Of a stretch of 5,549 nt of DNA, positions 1 to 4,799 are shown piece after piece. The first letter of the stretch is position 1, and each line of letters starts with the position of its first letter. The translations under genes were made by a program, and so were the position numbers. Below the pieces are notes generated by a model that was not told the DNA's origin, ran no database searches, and was given only the letters and a program-made list of their open reading frames with translations. This DNA is from an uncultured Pirellula sp. (lineage in GTDB: Bacteria; Planctomycetota; Planctomycetia; Pirellulales; Pirellulaceae), in assembly GCA_903837255.1 (NCBI GenBank), contig CAILTZ010000085.1:1-5549 (forward strand). Reading direction: 5' to 3'.

Positions 1-276
1 ATCGCTGAGCAGATCATCGAAGCCGTTGTGGCTATTAACGAACTTCTTGACGATCGAGATCACCAGACGCAAGCCGAGCAAAGCTTGGATATTGTCTCGG
101 GAGGGGCCGAGCTCTACGCCGAGCTCTTGCGATACGACTGCCGCACCCGAGGGACTCACCAGCAAATGGACTTGCTCCTGTGCAATGGCTAATTGCTGCA
201 ACAACCGAGCCGCATAAGCAGCCCCGCTGGCGCCGGTGATGGCAAGGACAATCGGTAGGGGGTTCGAAGGGGTCAT
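1..276 (-). CDS. ubiX: UbiX-type flavin prenyltransferase, N-terminal part (cut by the window edge)
   Basis: This reading frame starts with ATG at 276 and stays open for 92 codons to the left edge, so roughly the C-terminal half is missing. The N-terminus reads MTPSNPLPIVLAITGASGAA and continues YAARLL. The ITGASGAxYAxRLL segment (residues 13-26) is the flavin-binding loop and first helix of UbiX/Pad1 flavoproteins, and VSPSG (40-44) fits the following strand and turn. The family joins a dimethylallyl group to reduced FMN, making the prenyl-FMN cofactor of UbiD-type decarboxylases, and acts in the cytosol. The usual SGSF and PCS motifs have not appeared by residue 92. Residues 53-92 look like the variable insertion I recall from planctomycete homologues. 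The start codon directly follows the ubiE stop (AAATAGATG) with only a weak GGGCGA upstream, so translation probably depends on coupling to ubiE. The family call is firm; its role in menaquinone synthesis is inferred from the neighbour. Confidence 0.88.
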   Translation of the reverse strand, partial: MTPSNPLPIVLAITGASGAAYAARLLQQLAIAQEQVHLLVSPSGAAVVSQELGVELGPSRDNIQALLGLRLVISIVKKFVNSHNGFDDLLSD

Positions 277-1050
277 CTATTTTCGCCCGAGGTAAAGGGT
301 CGCGACCCCAAAGGTCATCGGAACATAGCGAACTTGGCTCAAACCTACCTGCCTCATGAGTTCCGCCATCGCCTCACCACACGGAAATTGCGAGACGCTC
401 GCTGGGAGATAGGCGTAAGCCTCTTTGGAGTTTTTAGCGACTTTGTTCCCAATCCCGGGAAGGATTCTGCGGAAGTAGAACCTGTAAATCTGCTTGAGTA
501 CCGGGAGAGTGGGTTGGGAAAATTCCAGCACCGCCACGGTCCCACCCGGTCGACAAACCCTGACCATCTCACGCAACCCCTGGAGCGTGTCGACTACATT
601 CCGCAGGCCGAACGCAACGCTAACGGTCTGGAACTGGTTGTTCTCAAATGGGAGGCTTGTCGTATCGGCCTCAAGAAAGGCCAAGCGGTGGCCGTCGAGA
701 CGCATCTTGCGCTGCTTTTGGGTGGCGAAAGCGAGCATCTCCCCACAAAAATCGCTTCCAATGACCGTCGTCTGGGCGGAAAGAATCTTGGCAGCTGCCA
801 ATGCCAAATCCCCAGTTCCAGTGCAAACGTCCAGAAAAGGATCGCCGCTTTGGGGGGCCAAAATACCGAGGGTCCGACGACGCCAGTAACGGTCGATATT
901 CAACGATAGCAGATGATTGAGGAAGTCGTACCTAGGAGCGATTTCGGCAAACATCCGCCGAACCCGTTCGGTCGATTTGTCTACTGCAGCCTGTGTTGTA
1001 GCGGGTGGTGTTGCCAAAGGCTGTGTCGTAGAAAGCTGGGGTTGATTCAA
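277..1050 (-). CDS. ubiE: Menaquinone/ubiquinone biosynthesis C-methyltransferase UbiE (MenG)
   Basis: The 257-residue product is a class I SAM-dependent methyltransferase of the UbiE/MenG/COQ5 family, which C-methylates demethylmenaquinone (and the ubiquinone precursor in organisms that make it). Visible family marks are RYDFLNHLLSLNIDRYWRR (40-58), the SAM-binding motif DVCTGTGDLAL (74-84), GSD with D100 for the ribose, AFGLRNV (146-152), VLEFSQP (174-180) and the near-diagnostic AYAYLPASVSQFP (211-223). The length matches the family apart from a Gln/Thr/Pro-rich N-terminal tail of about 20 residues. The start is TTG at 1050, chosen because AAGGAG lies seven bases before it and family homology begins soon after. 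The gene is followed with no gap by ubiX. Planctomycetes generally rely on menaquinone, so a demethylmenaquinone substrate is more likely than a ubiquinone precursor; this is inference. Confidence 0.96.
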   Translation of the reverse strand: MNQPQLSTTQPLATPPATTQAAVDKSTERVRRMFAEIAPRYDFLNHLLSLNIDRYWRRRTLGILAPQSGDPFLDVCTGTGDLALAAAKILSAQTTVIGSDFCGEMLAFATQKQRKMRLDGHRLAFLEADTTSLPFENNQFQTVSVAFGLRNVVDTLQGLREMVRVCRPGGTVAVLEFSQPTLPVLKQIYRFYFRRILPGIGNKVAKNSKEAYAYLPASVSQFPCGEAMAELMRQVGLSQVRYVPMTFGVATLYLGRK

Positions 1051-1057
1051 TGGGTTT

Positions 1058-1063
1058 CTCCTT
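1058..1063 (-). promoter_or_regulatory. Strong ribosome binding site that fixes a TTG start for ubiE
   Basis: On the minus strand the sequence reads GGAAGGAG, seven bases (AAACCCA) and then TTG. The strength and ideal spacing of this Shine-Dalgarno sequence are the reason for starting ubiE at the rare TTG codon at 1050. No ATG in frame near this point would explain the site better. Confidence 0.8.
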
Positions 1064-1100
1064 CCAAGAATGCGGATTCACGTAGCTAACCGCATTTTGG
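1064..1100 (-). promoter_or_regulatory. Hairpin abutting the ubiE ribosome binding site
   Basis: Read on the minus strand, CCAAAATGCGG (1100-1090) can pair with CCGCATTCTTGG (1075-1064), giving 11 base pairs with one bulged C and a 14-base loop. The downstream arm ends on the two G residues just before AAGGAG. A folded transcript could therefore hinder ribosome access to ubiE, or the stem could end or process the upstream lipoprotein transcript. There is no T-run after it, so it is not a standard intrinsic terminator. The pairing is seen in the sequence; any function is inferred. Confidence 0.4.
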
Positions 1101-1155
1101 AATAGGATACAACCCCCGATGGAAATCAACCCCGAAGATGGCCGAAAATGCAAGG

Positions 1156-1563
1156 CTAATTGGCTGGCTTTGGACGGATCGTCTCGCCCCGGAGCGGCGT
1201 CGGGCTTGACGATGGCATCGTCGATCCCGGCAGAACGTTCGAACCCGAAGGAATCGAGCTCGAGGGGATGGTCGAACCGATCGAAATCCCACCGTCATAA
1301 CTCGACACGCCGGAGCTCATGGGGGTTTCGTACGATCCGATCACCGTTTCTCCATAACCGCCATACTTGGAACTCTCCGAGCAACTTTGGCAGCCGCCAC
1401 CCTGAGCCGACTCGCAGCCAGCATCGCAAGGCGCACCGACATTCGTCGGGCCGCTAAGACAGCTCTTGAATTTGCCTAAAAAACTGGGCTTCCAAGTGCT
1501 GCAGGTGTTGCAACCTGCAAACGCCAGGGTCAGGGCTGCAATGGCCAATGTTGTACGTTTCAT
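1156..1563 (-). CDS. Small Cys-rich, Ser/Pro-rich putative lipoprotein
   Basis: I do not recognise a family. The 135-residue product begins MKRTTLAIAALTLAFAGC, a short positively charged start, a hydrophobic core and a lipobox-like FAGC with Cys at residue 18. This suggests export by Sec and lipidation, although Phe at position -3 is less usual than Leu. The mature part has six more Cys (21, 35, 46, 50, 58, 61), all in its first half, in a Gly/Ser-rich setting. The second half is a Ser/Pro/Gly-rich low-complexity tail ending RPKPAN, with no predicted fold visible. Two ATG codons lie in tandem at 1566 and 1563. I prefer 1563 because AAGGAG is then seven bases upstream, as in ubiE, instead of four. 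The gene is followed after 105 bp by ubiE on the same strand, so some read-through is possible, and it is preceded by a leader rich in inverted repeats. A cell-surface or periplasmic location is inferred from the signal sequence only. Confidence 0.75.
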   Translation of the reverse strand: MKRTTLAIAALTLAFAGCNTCSTWKPSFLGKFKSCLSGPTNVGAPCDAGCESAQGGGCQSCSESSKYGGYGETVIGSYETPMSSGVSSYDGGISIGSTIPSSSIPSGSNVLPGSTMPSSSPTPLRGETIRPKPAN

Positions 1564-1570
1564 CATCTTT

Positions 1571-1576
1571 CTCCTT
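1571..1576 (-). promoter_or_regulatory. Ribosome binding site deciding between two tandem ATGs
   Basis: The minus strand reads AAGGAG, then AAAG, then ATGATG. The gap is four bases to the first ATG and seven to the second. The seven-base gap equals that of ubiE in this window, which favours the second ATG (1563) as the lipoprotein start. Confidence 0.7.
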
Positions 1577-1587
1577 GAGGAAATCGC

Positions 1588-1623
1588 AAAAAGTTGCGGT
1601 CGAAAGATTTTCGACGTGCAACT
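1588..1623 (-). terminator. Terminator-like hairpin in the lipoprotein gene leader (possible attenuator)
   Basis: On the minus strand AGTTGC, AC, GTCGAAA, loop ATC, TTTCGAC, C, GCAACT is followed by a run of five T (the first shared with the stem). The arms give 6+7 base pairs separated by a small asymmetric internal loop, with a three-base loop. A stem followed by a T-run is the form of an intrinsic terminator directed toward the lipoprotein gene, whose ribosome binding site begins 11 bases later. There is no minus-strand gene upstream that it could end, so a role as a leader attenuator, or as a DNA-level operator, is more sensible. Read on the plus strand it lacks a T-run. The structure is seen; the role is inferred. 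Confidence 0.5.
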
Positions 1624-1686
1624 CTACGCCAATATTCCTCATGTGCAAATCGACACTCAAAAATTTTCGACAATCTGGAAAGTTTT

Positions 1687-1717
1687 TCTAACGCTCATAA
1701 TCCAAACGAGTGTTAGA
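1687..1717. repeat. Ten-base-pair inverted repeat in the divergent region
   Basis: TCTAACGCTC (1687-1696) and GAGTGTTAGA (1708-1717) are inverted copies with a single G/T mismatch and an 11-base centre. It could be an operator or an RNA stem. Neither strand shows a proper terminator tail after it. The pairing is seen; the function is unknown. Confidence 0.4.
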
Positions 1718-1722
1718 GTTTC

Positions 1723-1738
1723 GCAACTCGCCAGTTGC
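1723..1738. repeat. GCAACT / AGTTGC inverted repeat
   Basis: GCAACT, CGCC, AGTTGC forms a perfect six-base stem with a four-base loop. The same arm sequence forms the outer stem of the hairpin at 1588-1623. An eight-base version, AGTTGCAC at 1733-1740, is the exact inverse of GTGCAACT at 1616-1623, so the two places could pair with each other in a minus-strand transcript or bind the same regulator. Confidence 0.4.
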
Positions 1739-1816
1739 ACACCCGGATCCTTAACAGGTTCCTATGCAGGTGCCGGATGTTTGATGAACTGAGTTTTCGC
1801 CTTACGAAGAATCGCT

Positions 1817-3025
1817 ATGACCTTATCGCTGAATCCAATCTCAGGTAATCCATCGAGTCGCAATGGATCTGGCGCAAGCGACGGTCTGGTCCGCATTTGG
1901 CTTGCACTACACTTGGCTGTGCTACTTGCGGCTGCTATCGCCGGTTGGTTGACCTCTGCCTCCACATCATCGAAGTCAACGTGGAAACCGCTTGTCCGAA
2001 AGGAGCCCCCTGTTCGAAAGGACATTGGGACTCCATCGCCTCGATCGCCTCAGAGTTCAGCTCTCTACATCTCAGCCCCTTACGAGCCGACCGATTCTTA
2101 CAATCCATCCGATCCGGGCCTCTCGGAAGTCTGGGAGCTCTCCTCGAGGCATCTTCCAGAGAGATTTCGTTGCATCAATCCCCTTGAGCCCGGTCTCCGG
2201 GCGCAACGGCATACTCCCATCGGCTGGCAAGCAGACGACTTGGAAAATGCACTTGTCAACGACGGTCGTTTAGTGATCCTCTACGTTCATGGAAATTTCA
2301 TGGAACGCAACAATGCTCGCGAACGAGCGTTGATCCTCAATGAGTATTTGCGGCAGCGTTCGCAAAGACCCTATAGGCTGCTGATGCTCTCATGGCCAAG
2401 TGAGCGCGAACCCCATCCCCTTCGCGATGTCTATGAGAATGCGGAATCTGCCGAGTCTCAAGCACTATTTGTCGGCTGGCTTCTGGAGCGATTGAGTCAA
2501 CATTCCGATGTGAGCTTGCTGGGTTTTTCCTTCGGAGCAAGAGCCGTTACCGGCGGTCTTCATTTTGCCTCAGGTGGTACGATCCCAGGCTATCAGTACC
2601 GCCCGATTTCTGACCTGCAGTCTCAACCCAGAAGTTACCGCCTGGCGCTGGTTGCTCCGGCGTTGGATCGCGGTTGGATCGCCAGAGGAGGCAAGCATGA
2701 ACGCAGTTTGGACAACGTATCGGGATTGGTCAACCTCTACAATTCGAGAGATCCTATTCTGCGAAGATTTCGATTTATAGATCGCATCGGTCGGCCAGTC
2801 GCTGCCGGCTTTGCCGGCTTTATCGGACTTCCAGGGATCGAGGGAGTTTCAAATCCGCGGGCTACGCAACCACTAGCGAACTCGAACAAAATAAGGCAAT
2901 TTGACTGTGGGTCGGGTATCGGCACGACTCACAGCGAGCGAAGTTACTACGCCCAGTGCCCATACTTTGGAATCGTACTGGATCATCTGTTGGGGCAAGA
3001 GTCCAATGCAAACCCAATCGAGTGA
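1817..3025 (+). CDS. Membrane-anchored alpha/beta hydrolase, DUF900-like
   Basis: The 402-residue product has a cytoplasmic N-tail of about 24 residues, one hydrophobic segment (about 25-45, rich in Leu and Ala) and a Pro/Ser/Arg-rich linker (about 46-85), then an alpha/beta hydrolase domain (about 110-392). The domain shows YVHGN (156-160, oxyanion strand and turn), LSWPSE (191-196, typical of DUF900 proteins) and the nucleophile elbow GFSFG with Ser238. Likely partners are Asp312 in NSRDPIL and His372 in THSERSYY. The segment lacks a lipobox, so it probably acts as a signal anchor with the domain outside the cytoplasm. A tandem 9-base repeat at 2804-2821 encodes AGFAGF. The last 20 bases overlap the start of the next gene, which implies coupled translation. 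The substrate cannot be told; serine esterase or lipase-like activity is the family expectation. The start has a weak ribosome binding site. Confidence 0.8.
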   Translation: MTLSLNPISGNPSSRNGSGASDGLVRIWLALHLAVLLAAAIAGWLTSASTSSKSTWKPLVRKEPPVRKDIGTPSPRSPQSSALYISAPYEPTDSYNPSDPGLSEVWELSSRHLPERFRCINPLEPGLRAQRHTPIGWQADDLENALVNDGRLVILYVHGNFMERNNARERALILNEYLRQRSQRPYRLLMLSWPSEREPHPLRDVYENAESAESQALFVGWLLERLSQHSDVSLLGFSFGARAVTGGLHFASGGTIPGYQYRPISDLQSQPRSYRLALVAPALDRGWIARGGKHERSLDNVSGLVNLYNSRDPILRRFRFIDRIGRPVAAGFAGFIGLPGIEGVSNPRATQPLANSNKIRQFDCGSGIGTTHSERSYYAQCPYFGIVLDHLLGQESNANPIE

Positions 3026-3947
3026 CCGATTTCCTAACAGCTTTGCCTTGCGTTGGGATTCGCTGGCAGCAGGGTTCGAGCTTGTCGAAGCTTCTCGATT
3101 GTCGATGGCCGCGACGGATCTCGGGGCGATGTACGGTGCAGTGCTCGTTGAGCGAGTCCGAACGTTCGGTAGAAAAATTCCCGATCTTCAGCCCCATAAA
3201 GACCGTCTTCAAAGCGGACTCGAAACGCTCGGGATCGATGGCCGAGACTTTCTCCAGCAACTCGGTGCTGGGATCGAGGAACTCGTCGCCAAGAGTCCTA
3301 AACTGCTGAGCGAGGAATCCGACGCGAGCTTGTGCATCGTCGTTACCCCAGGCGATTATTTCTCGGGAAAACGTCTGCACGGATTCGCCCACTGGTTGCC
3401 GATCCCCTGGAGAAAATTAGCACATTGGTACCAGTCAGGTACCACCCTGGTCCGCGTGCAATACGCATCAGGGGCCGGCGAGTGCTGGCCGGTGAATATC
3501 AAGTCGCGCAGCCGACTGAACTATTATCTCGCAGACCTGGACGCTAGCAAGCGTTTCAACGGAGGCCTGGGCCTGCTGTGTACCAGCCGAGGGATGGTGG
3601 CCGATACCAGTGTGGCCAACCTCTTGATGGTCGACCAGCATGGACACATCGTATCTCCTAGACGTGAAGACATCCTCCGAGGGACATCGTTAGAGCGTGT
3701 TGAACGCCTACTGAATGCCCAAGGTCGCTCCATCGAGTTTCGAGATTTGTACTTCGAAGAGATTTACAATGCCGCAGAAGTCCTTCTCGTGGGCAACACC
3801 GGTTGCGTATGGCACGCATCCCATTTGCAAAAACGTCGGATCGGAGATTCAAAAGTCGGACCGCTATGCCTGAGCTTGCAAAAACAGTGGTGCGAGGCAG
3901 TTGGTTTTGATTGGAAGTCCCAAGCGATCCTAAGAGGACAACTCTAG
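3006..3947 (+). CDS. Class IV PLP-dependent aminotransferase-like protein (IlvE/PabC superfamily)
   Basis: The 313-residue product matches the class IV aminotransferase fold (branched-chain and D-amino acid aminotransferases, aminodeoxychorismate lyase). In order: VLVERVRTFGRKIP (46-59), like the family's 'FETLR' strand; HKDRL (64-68), like 'HLxRL'; VNIKSRSRLNYYLAD (163-177) with Lys166 as likely Schiff-base lysine; GMVADTSVANLLMV (196-209) for the usual 'G.vaEgs.sNlf.v'; ILRGTS (223-228); and VGNTG (262-266). At the position of the Glu that contacts the pyridine nitrogen, Asp200 is found, so activity may be changed. The frame is open back to 2901, but I use ATG 3006: family homology begins downstream, and the start overlaps the hydrolase end by 20 bp, with only a weak purine-rich CAAGAG before it. 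It probably forms an operon with the hydrolase. It could be a transaminase, a lyase or an altered relative. Confidence 0.82.
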   Translation: MQTQSSDRFPNSFALRWDSLAAGFELVEASRLSMAATDLGAMYGAVLVERVRTFGRKIPDLQPHKDRLQSGLETLGIDGRDFLQQLGAGIEELVAKSPKLLSEESDASLCIVVTPGDYFSGKRLHGFAHWLPIPWRKLAHWYQSGTTLVRVQYASGAGECWPVNIKSRSRLNYYLADLDASKRFNGGLGLLCTSRGMVADTSVANLLMVDQHGHIVSPRREDILRGTSLERVERLLNAQGRSIEFRDLYFEEIYNAAEVLLVGNTGCVWHASHLQKRRIGDSKVGPLCLSLQKQWCEAVGFDWKSQAILRGQL

Positions 3948-3958
3948 TCCGTTTAGTT

Positions 3959-4705
3959 TCACGACGCTCGGTCGCACGCGGGCAAGGCCTTTGTGTCTAG
4001 AAACCACCAGAGTTCACCCTCCGTGGGATTGATCAATTGAGCCGGGTAGAGCGACGGCTCCCTGGGACCATGCCATACCACATCCAACGCCGGTGCTTTC
4101 GATTCTCCGCAAACCAAAAACGCCACACGTTTGGATCGATTGATCAATGAGGCGGTCATCGTCAAACGAAAACACTCGAATTTGGGGACATAGTTGGCCA
4201 CAAATCCATCGAGACTCTCTAGGGCTTGCGTCTCTGGAAACAACGAAGCCGTGTGGGCATCGTCCCCCAAACCTAACAGGACCACGTCCAAACAAGGTGT
4301 GCTTCCGAGCACCGAGCGAATGGTCTGACCATAGTCGTAGGCGGTTTTCTCCGGATCCAGCGGGTCGATTGGAACCGCATAGAAATTCGGAATCTTTTTC
4401 GAGTCGCTCGCCGCCATCGCCGGGTCTAGCCAAGCCTTTTTCACCATCAGAAAATTGCTCTCGGCATGCTCGTGCGGCACGTTCCGCTCATCACCCCATA
4501 GCAGATGCACTTTCGACCAGTCCAGGGCCTCTAAATGCTCGCGGGCAATCCGCTCGTAAAGCCTCTTGGGGGTCGAACCGCCCGAGAGAGCCAGGACGCA
4601 CCGCCCGGTTTGCTGAATCGATTGGGCAATCGAATCAATCAGCCAAAAACAAGCCGCCGAAGCTACTTCTTCGGCACTTGGTTTCACGACGACGTTGGAA
4701 TTCAT
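3959..4705 (-). CDS. pgl: 6-phosphogluconolactonase
   Basis: The 248-residue product is a DevB/Pgl-type 6-phosphogluconolactonase, which hydrolyses 6-phosphogluconolactone to 6-phosphogluconate in the oxidative pentose phosphate pathway in the cytosol. Family marks are LALSGGSTPKRLYERIA (38-54, phosphate loop), WGDERNVP (70-77), ESNF (82-85), LLGLGDDAHTASLFP (143-157) with likely catalytic His151, LTMTASLINRSKRVAFLVCG (181-200), and PAQLI (221-225) near the C-terminus. DAH instead of the common DGH before the catalytic His is, as I recall, also found in cyanobacterial Pgl, so it does not suggest loss of function. Length is normal. No ribosome binding site precedes the ATG at 4705; a GTG at 4687 is another possible start that would remove six residues. 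Neither zwf nor gnd is next to it. It converges with the aminotransferase gene, 11 bp between stops. Confidence 0.95.
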   Translation of the reverse strand: MNSNVVVKPSAEEVASAACFWLIDSIAQSIQQTGRCVLALSGGSTPKRLYERIAREHLEALDWSKVHLLWGDERNVPHEHAESNFLMVKKAWLDPAMAASDSKKIPNFYAVPIDPLDPEKTAYDYGQTIRSVLGSTPCLDVVLLGLGDDAHTASLFPETQALESLDGFVANYVPKFECFRLTMTASLINRSKRVAFLVCGESKAPALDVVWHGPREPSLYPAQLINPTEGELWWFLDTKALPACDRAS

Positions 4706-4711
4706 TATAGT
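4704..4711. promoter_or_regulatory. Overlapping -10-like boxes on both strands at the pgl start
   Basis: The minus strand carries a perfect TATAAT (4709-4704) whose last two bases are the A and T of the pgl ATG. The plus strand carries TATAGT (4706-4711). No good -35 stands 16-18 bases upstream of either. The plus-strand box, if used, would give a leader of about 80 bases for the kinase-like gene at 4800. The minus-strand box cannot drive the ATG at 4705, because transcription would begin inside the gene. The assignment is weak. Confidence 0.25.
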
Positions 4712-4799
4712 ATGTGTGGGTGGTTCAAATCGATCCCCCGAAAAATGTACTTGGTAACTTATTGGTTGACGCGAGGTTTGGCAAGGGACCCACAGACGG

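Larger units (their letters stand above)
1567..1816. promoter_or_regulatory. Divergent intergenic region between the lipoprotein and hydrolase genes
   Basis: This 250-bp non-coding stretch is visibly more AT-rich than its flanks and must carry promoters for both directions. I find no convincing -35/-10 pair with good spacing on either strand, which is common in planctomycetes. It contains the terminator-like hairpin at 1588-1623, inverted repeats at 1687-1717 and 1723-1738, and a 9-base direct repeat ATTTTCGAC (1607-1615 and 1663-1671). The motif GCAACT/AGTTGC occurs four times (1592, 1618, 1723, 1733). The hydrolase start at 1817 has only a weak purine stretch (GAAGAA) before it. Confidence 0.6.

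Noticed and set aside
297..308. Perfect 12-base palindrome GGGTCGCGACCC near the end of ubiE
   Set aside because: It is inside coding sequence, and one palindrome of this size is expected by chance in about 5 kb. There is no T-run and no second copy.
334..909. Plus-strand open frame of 191 codons opposite ubiE (and another at 494-889)
   Set aside because: It lies entirely antisense to ubiE, whose family motifs are unmistakable. The translation shows no domain and no ribosome binding site.
2804..2821. Tandem 9-base repeat GCCGGCTTT x2
   Set aside because: It is in frame in the hydrolase and encodes AGFAGF, so it is a small local duplication with no sign of a wider repeat or mobile element.
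2901..3005. Longer N-terminus for the aminotransferase-like gene, starting at 2901
   Set aside because: It would overlap the hydrolase by 125 bp over the part that encodes its conserved C-terminus, and the extra 35 residues have no family similarity. ATG 3006 is the better start.
2862..3392. Minus-strand open frame of 176 codons across the hydrolase/aminotransferase junction
   Set aside because: It is antisense to two genes with clear family motifs and has no recognisable features; it is a by-product of codon bias.
3426..3444. TGGTACC / GGTACCA inverted repeat with a five-base loop
   Set aside because: It is inside the aminotransferase reading frame, with no partner and no regulatory setting; probably chance.
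4147..4710. Plus-strand open frame of 187 codons opposite pgl
   Set aside because: It mirrors the pgl coding sequence and has a low-complexity Ser/Arg/Pro translation with no motif.
4766..4799. TTGACG as a -35 box for the kinase-like gene
   Set aside because: No -10-like hexamer lies 16-18 bases downstream before the ATG at 4800.
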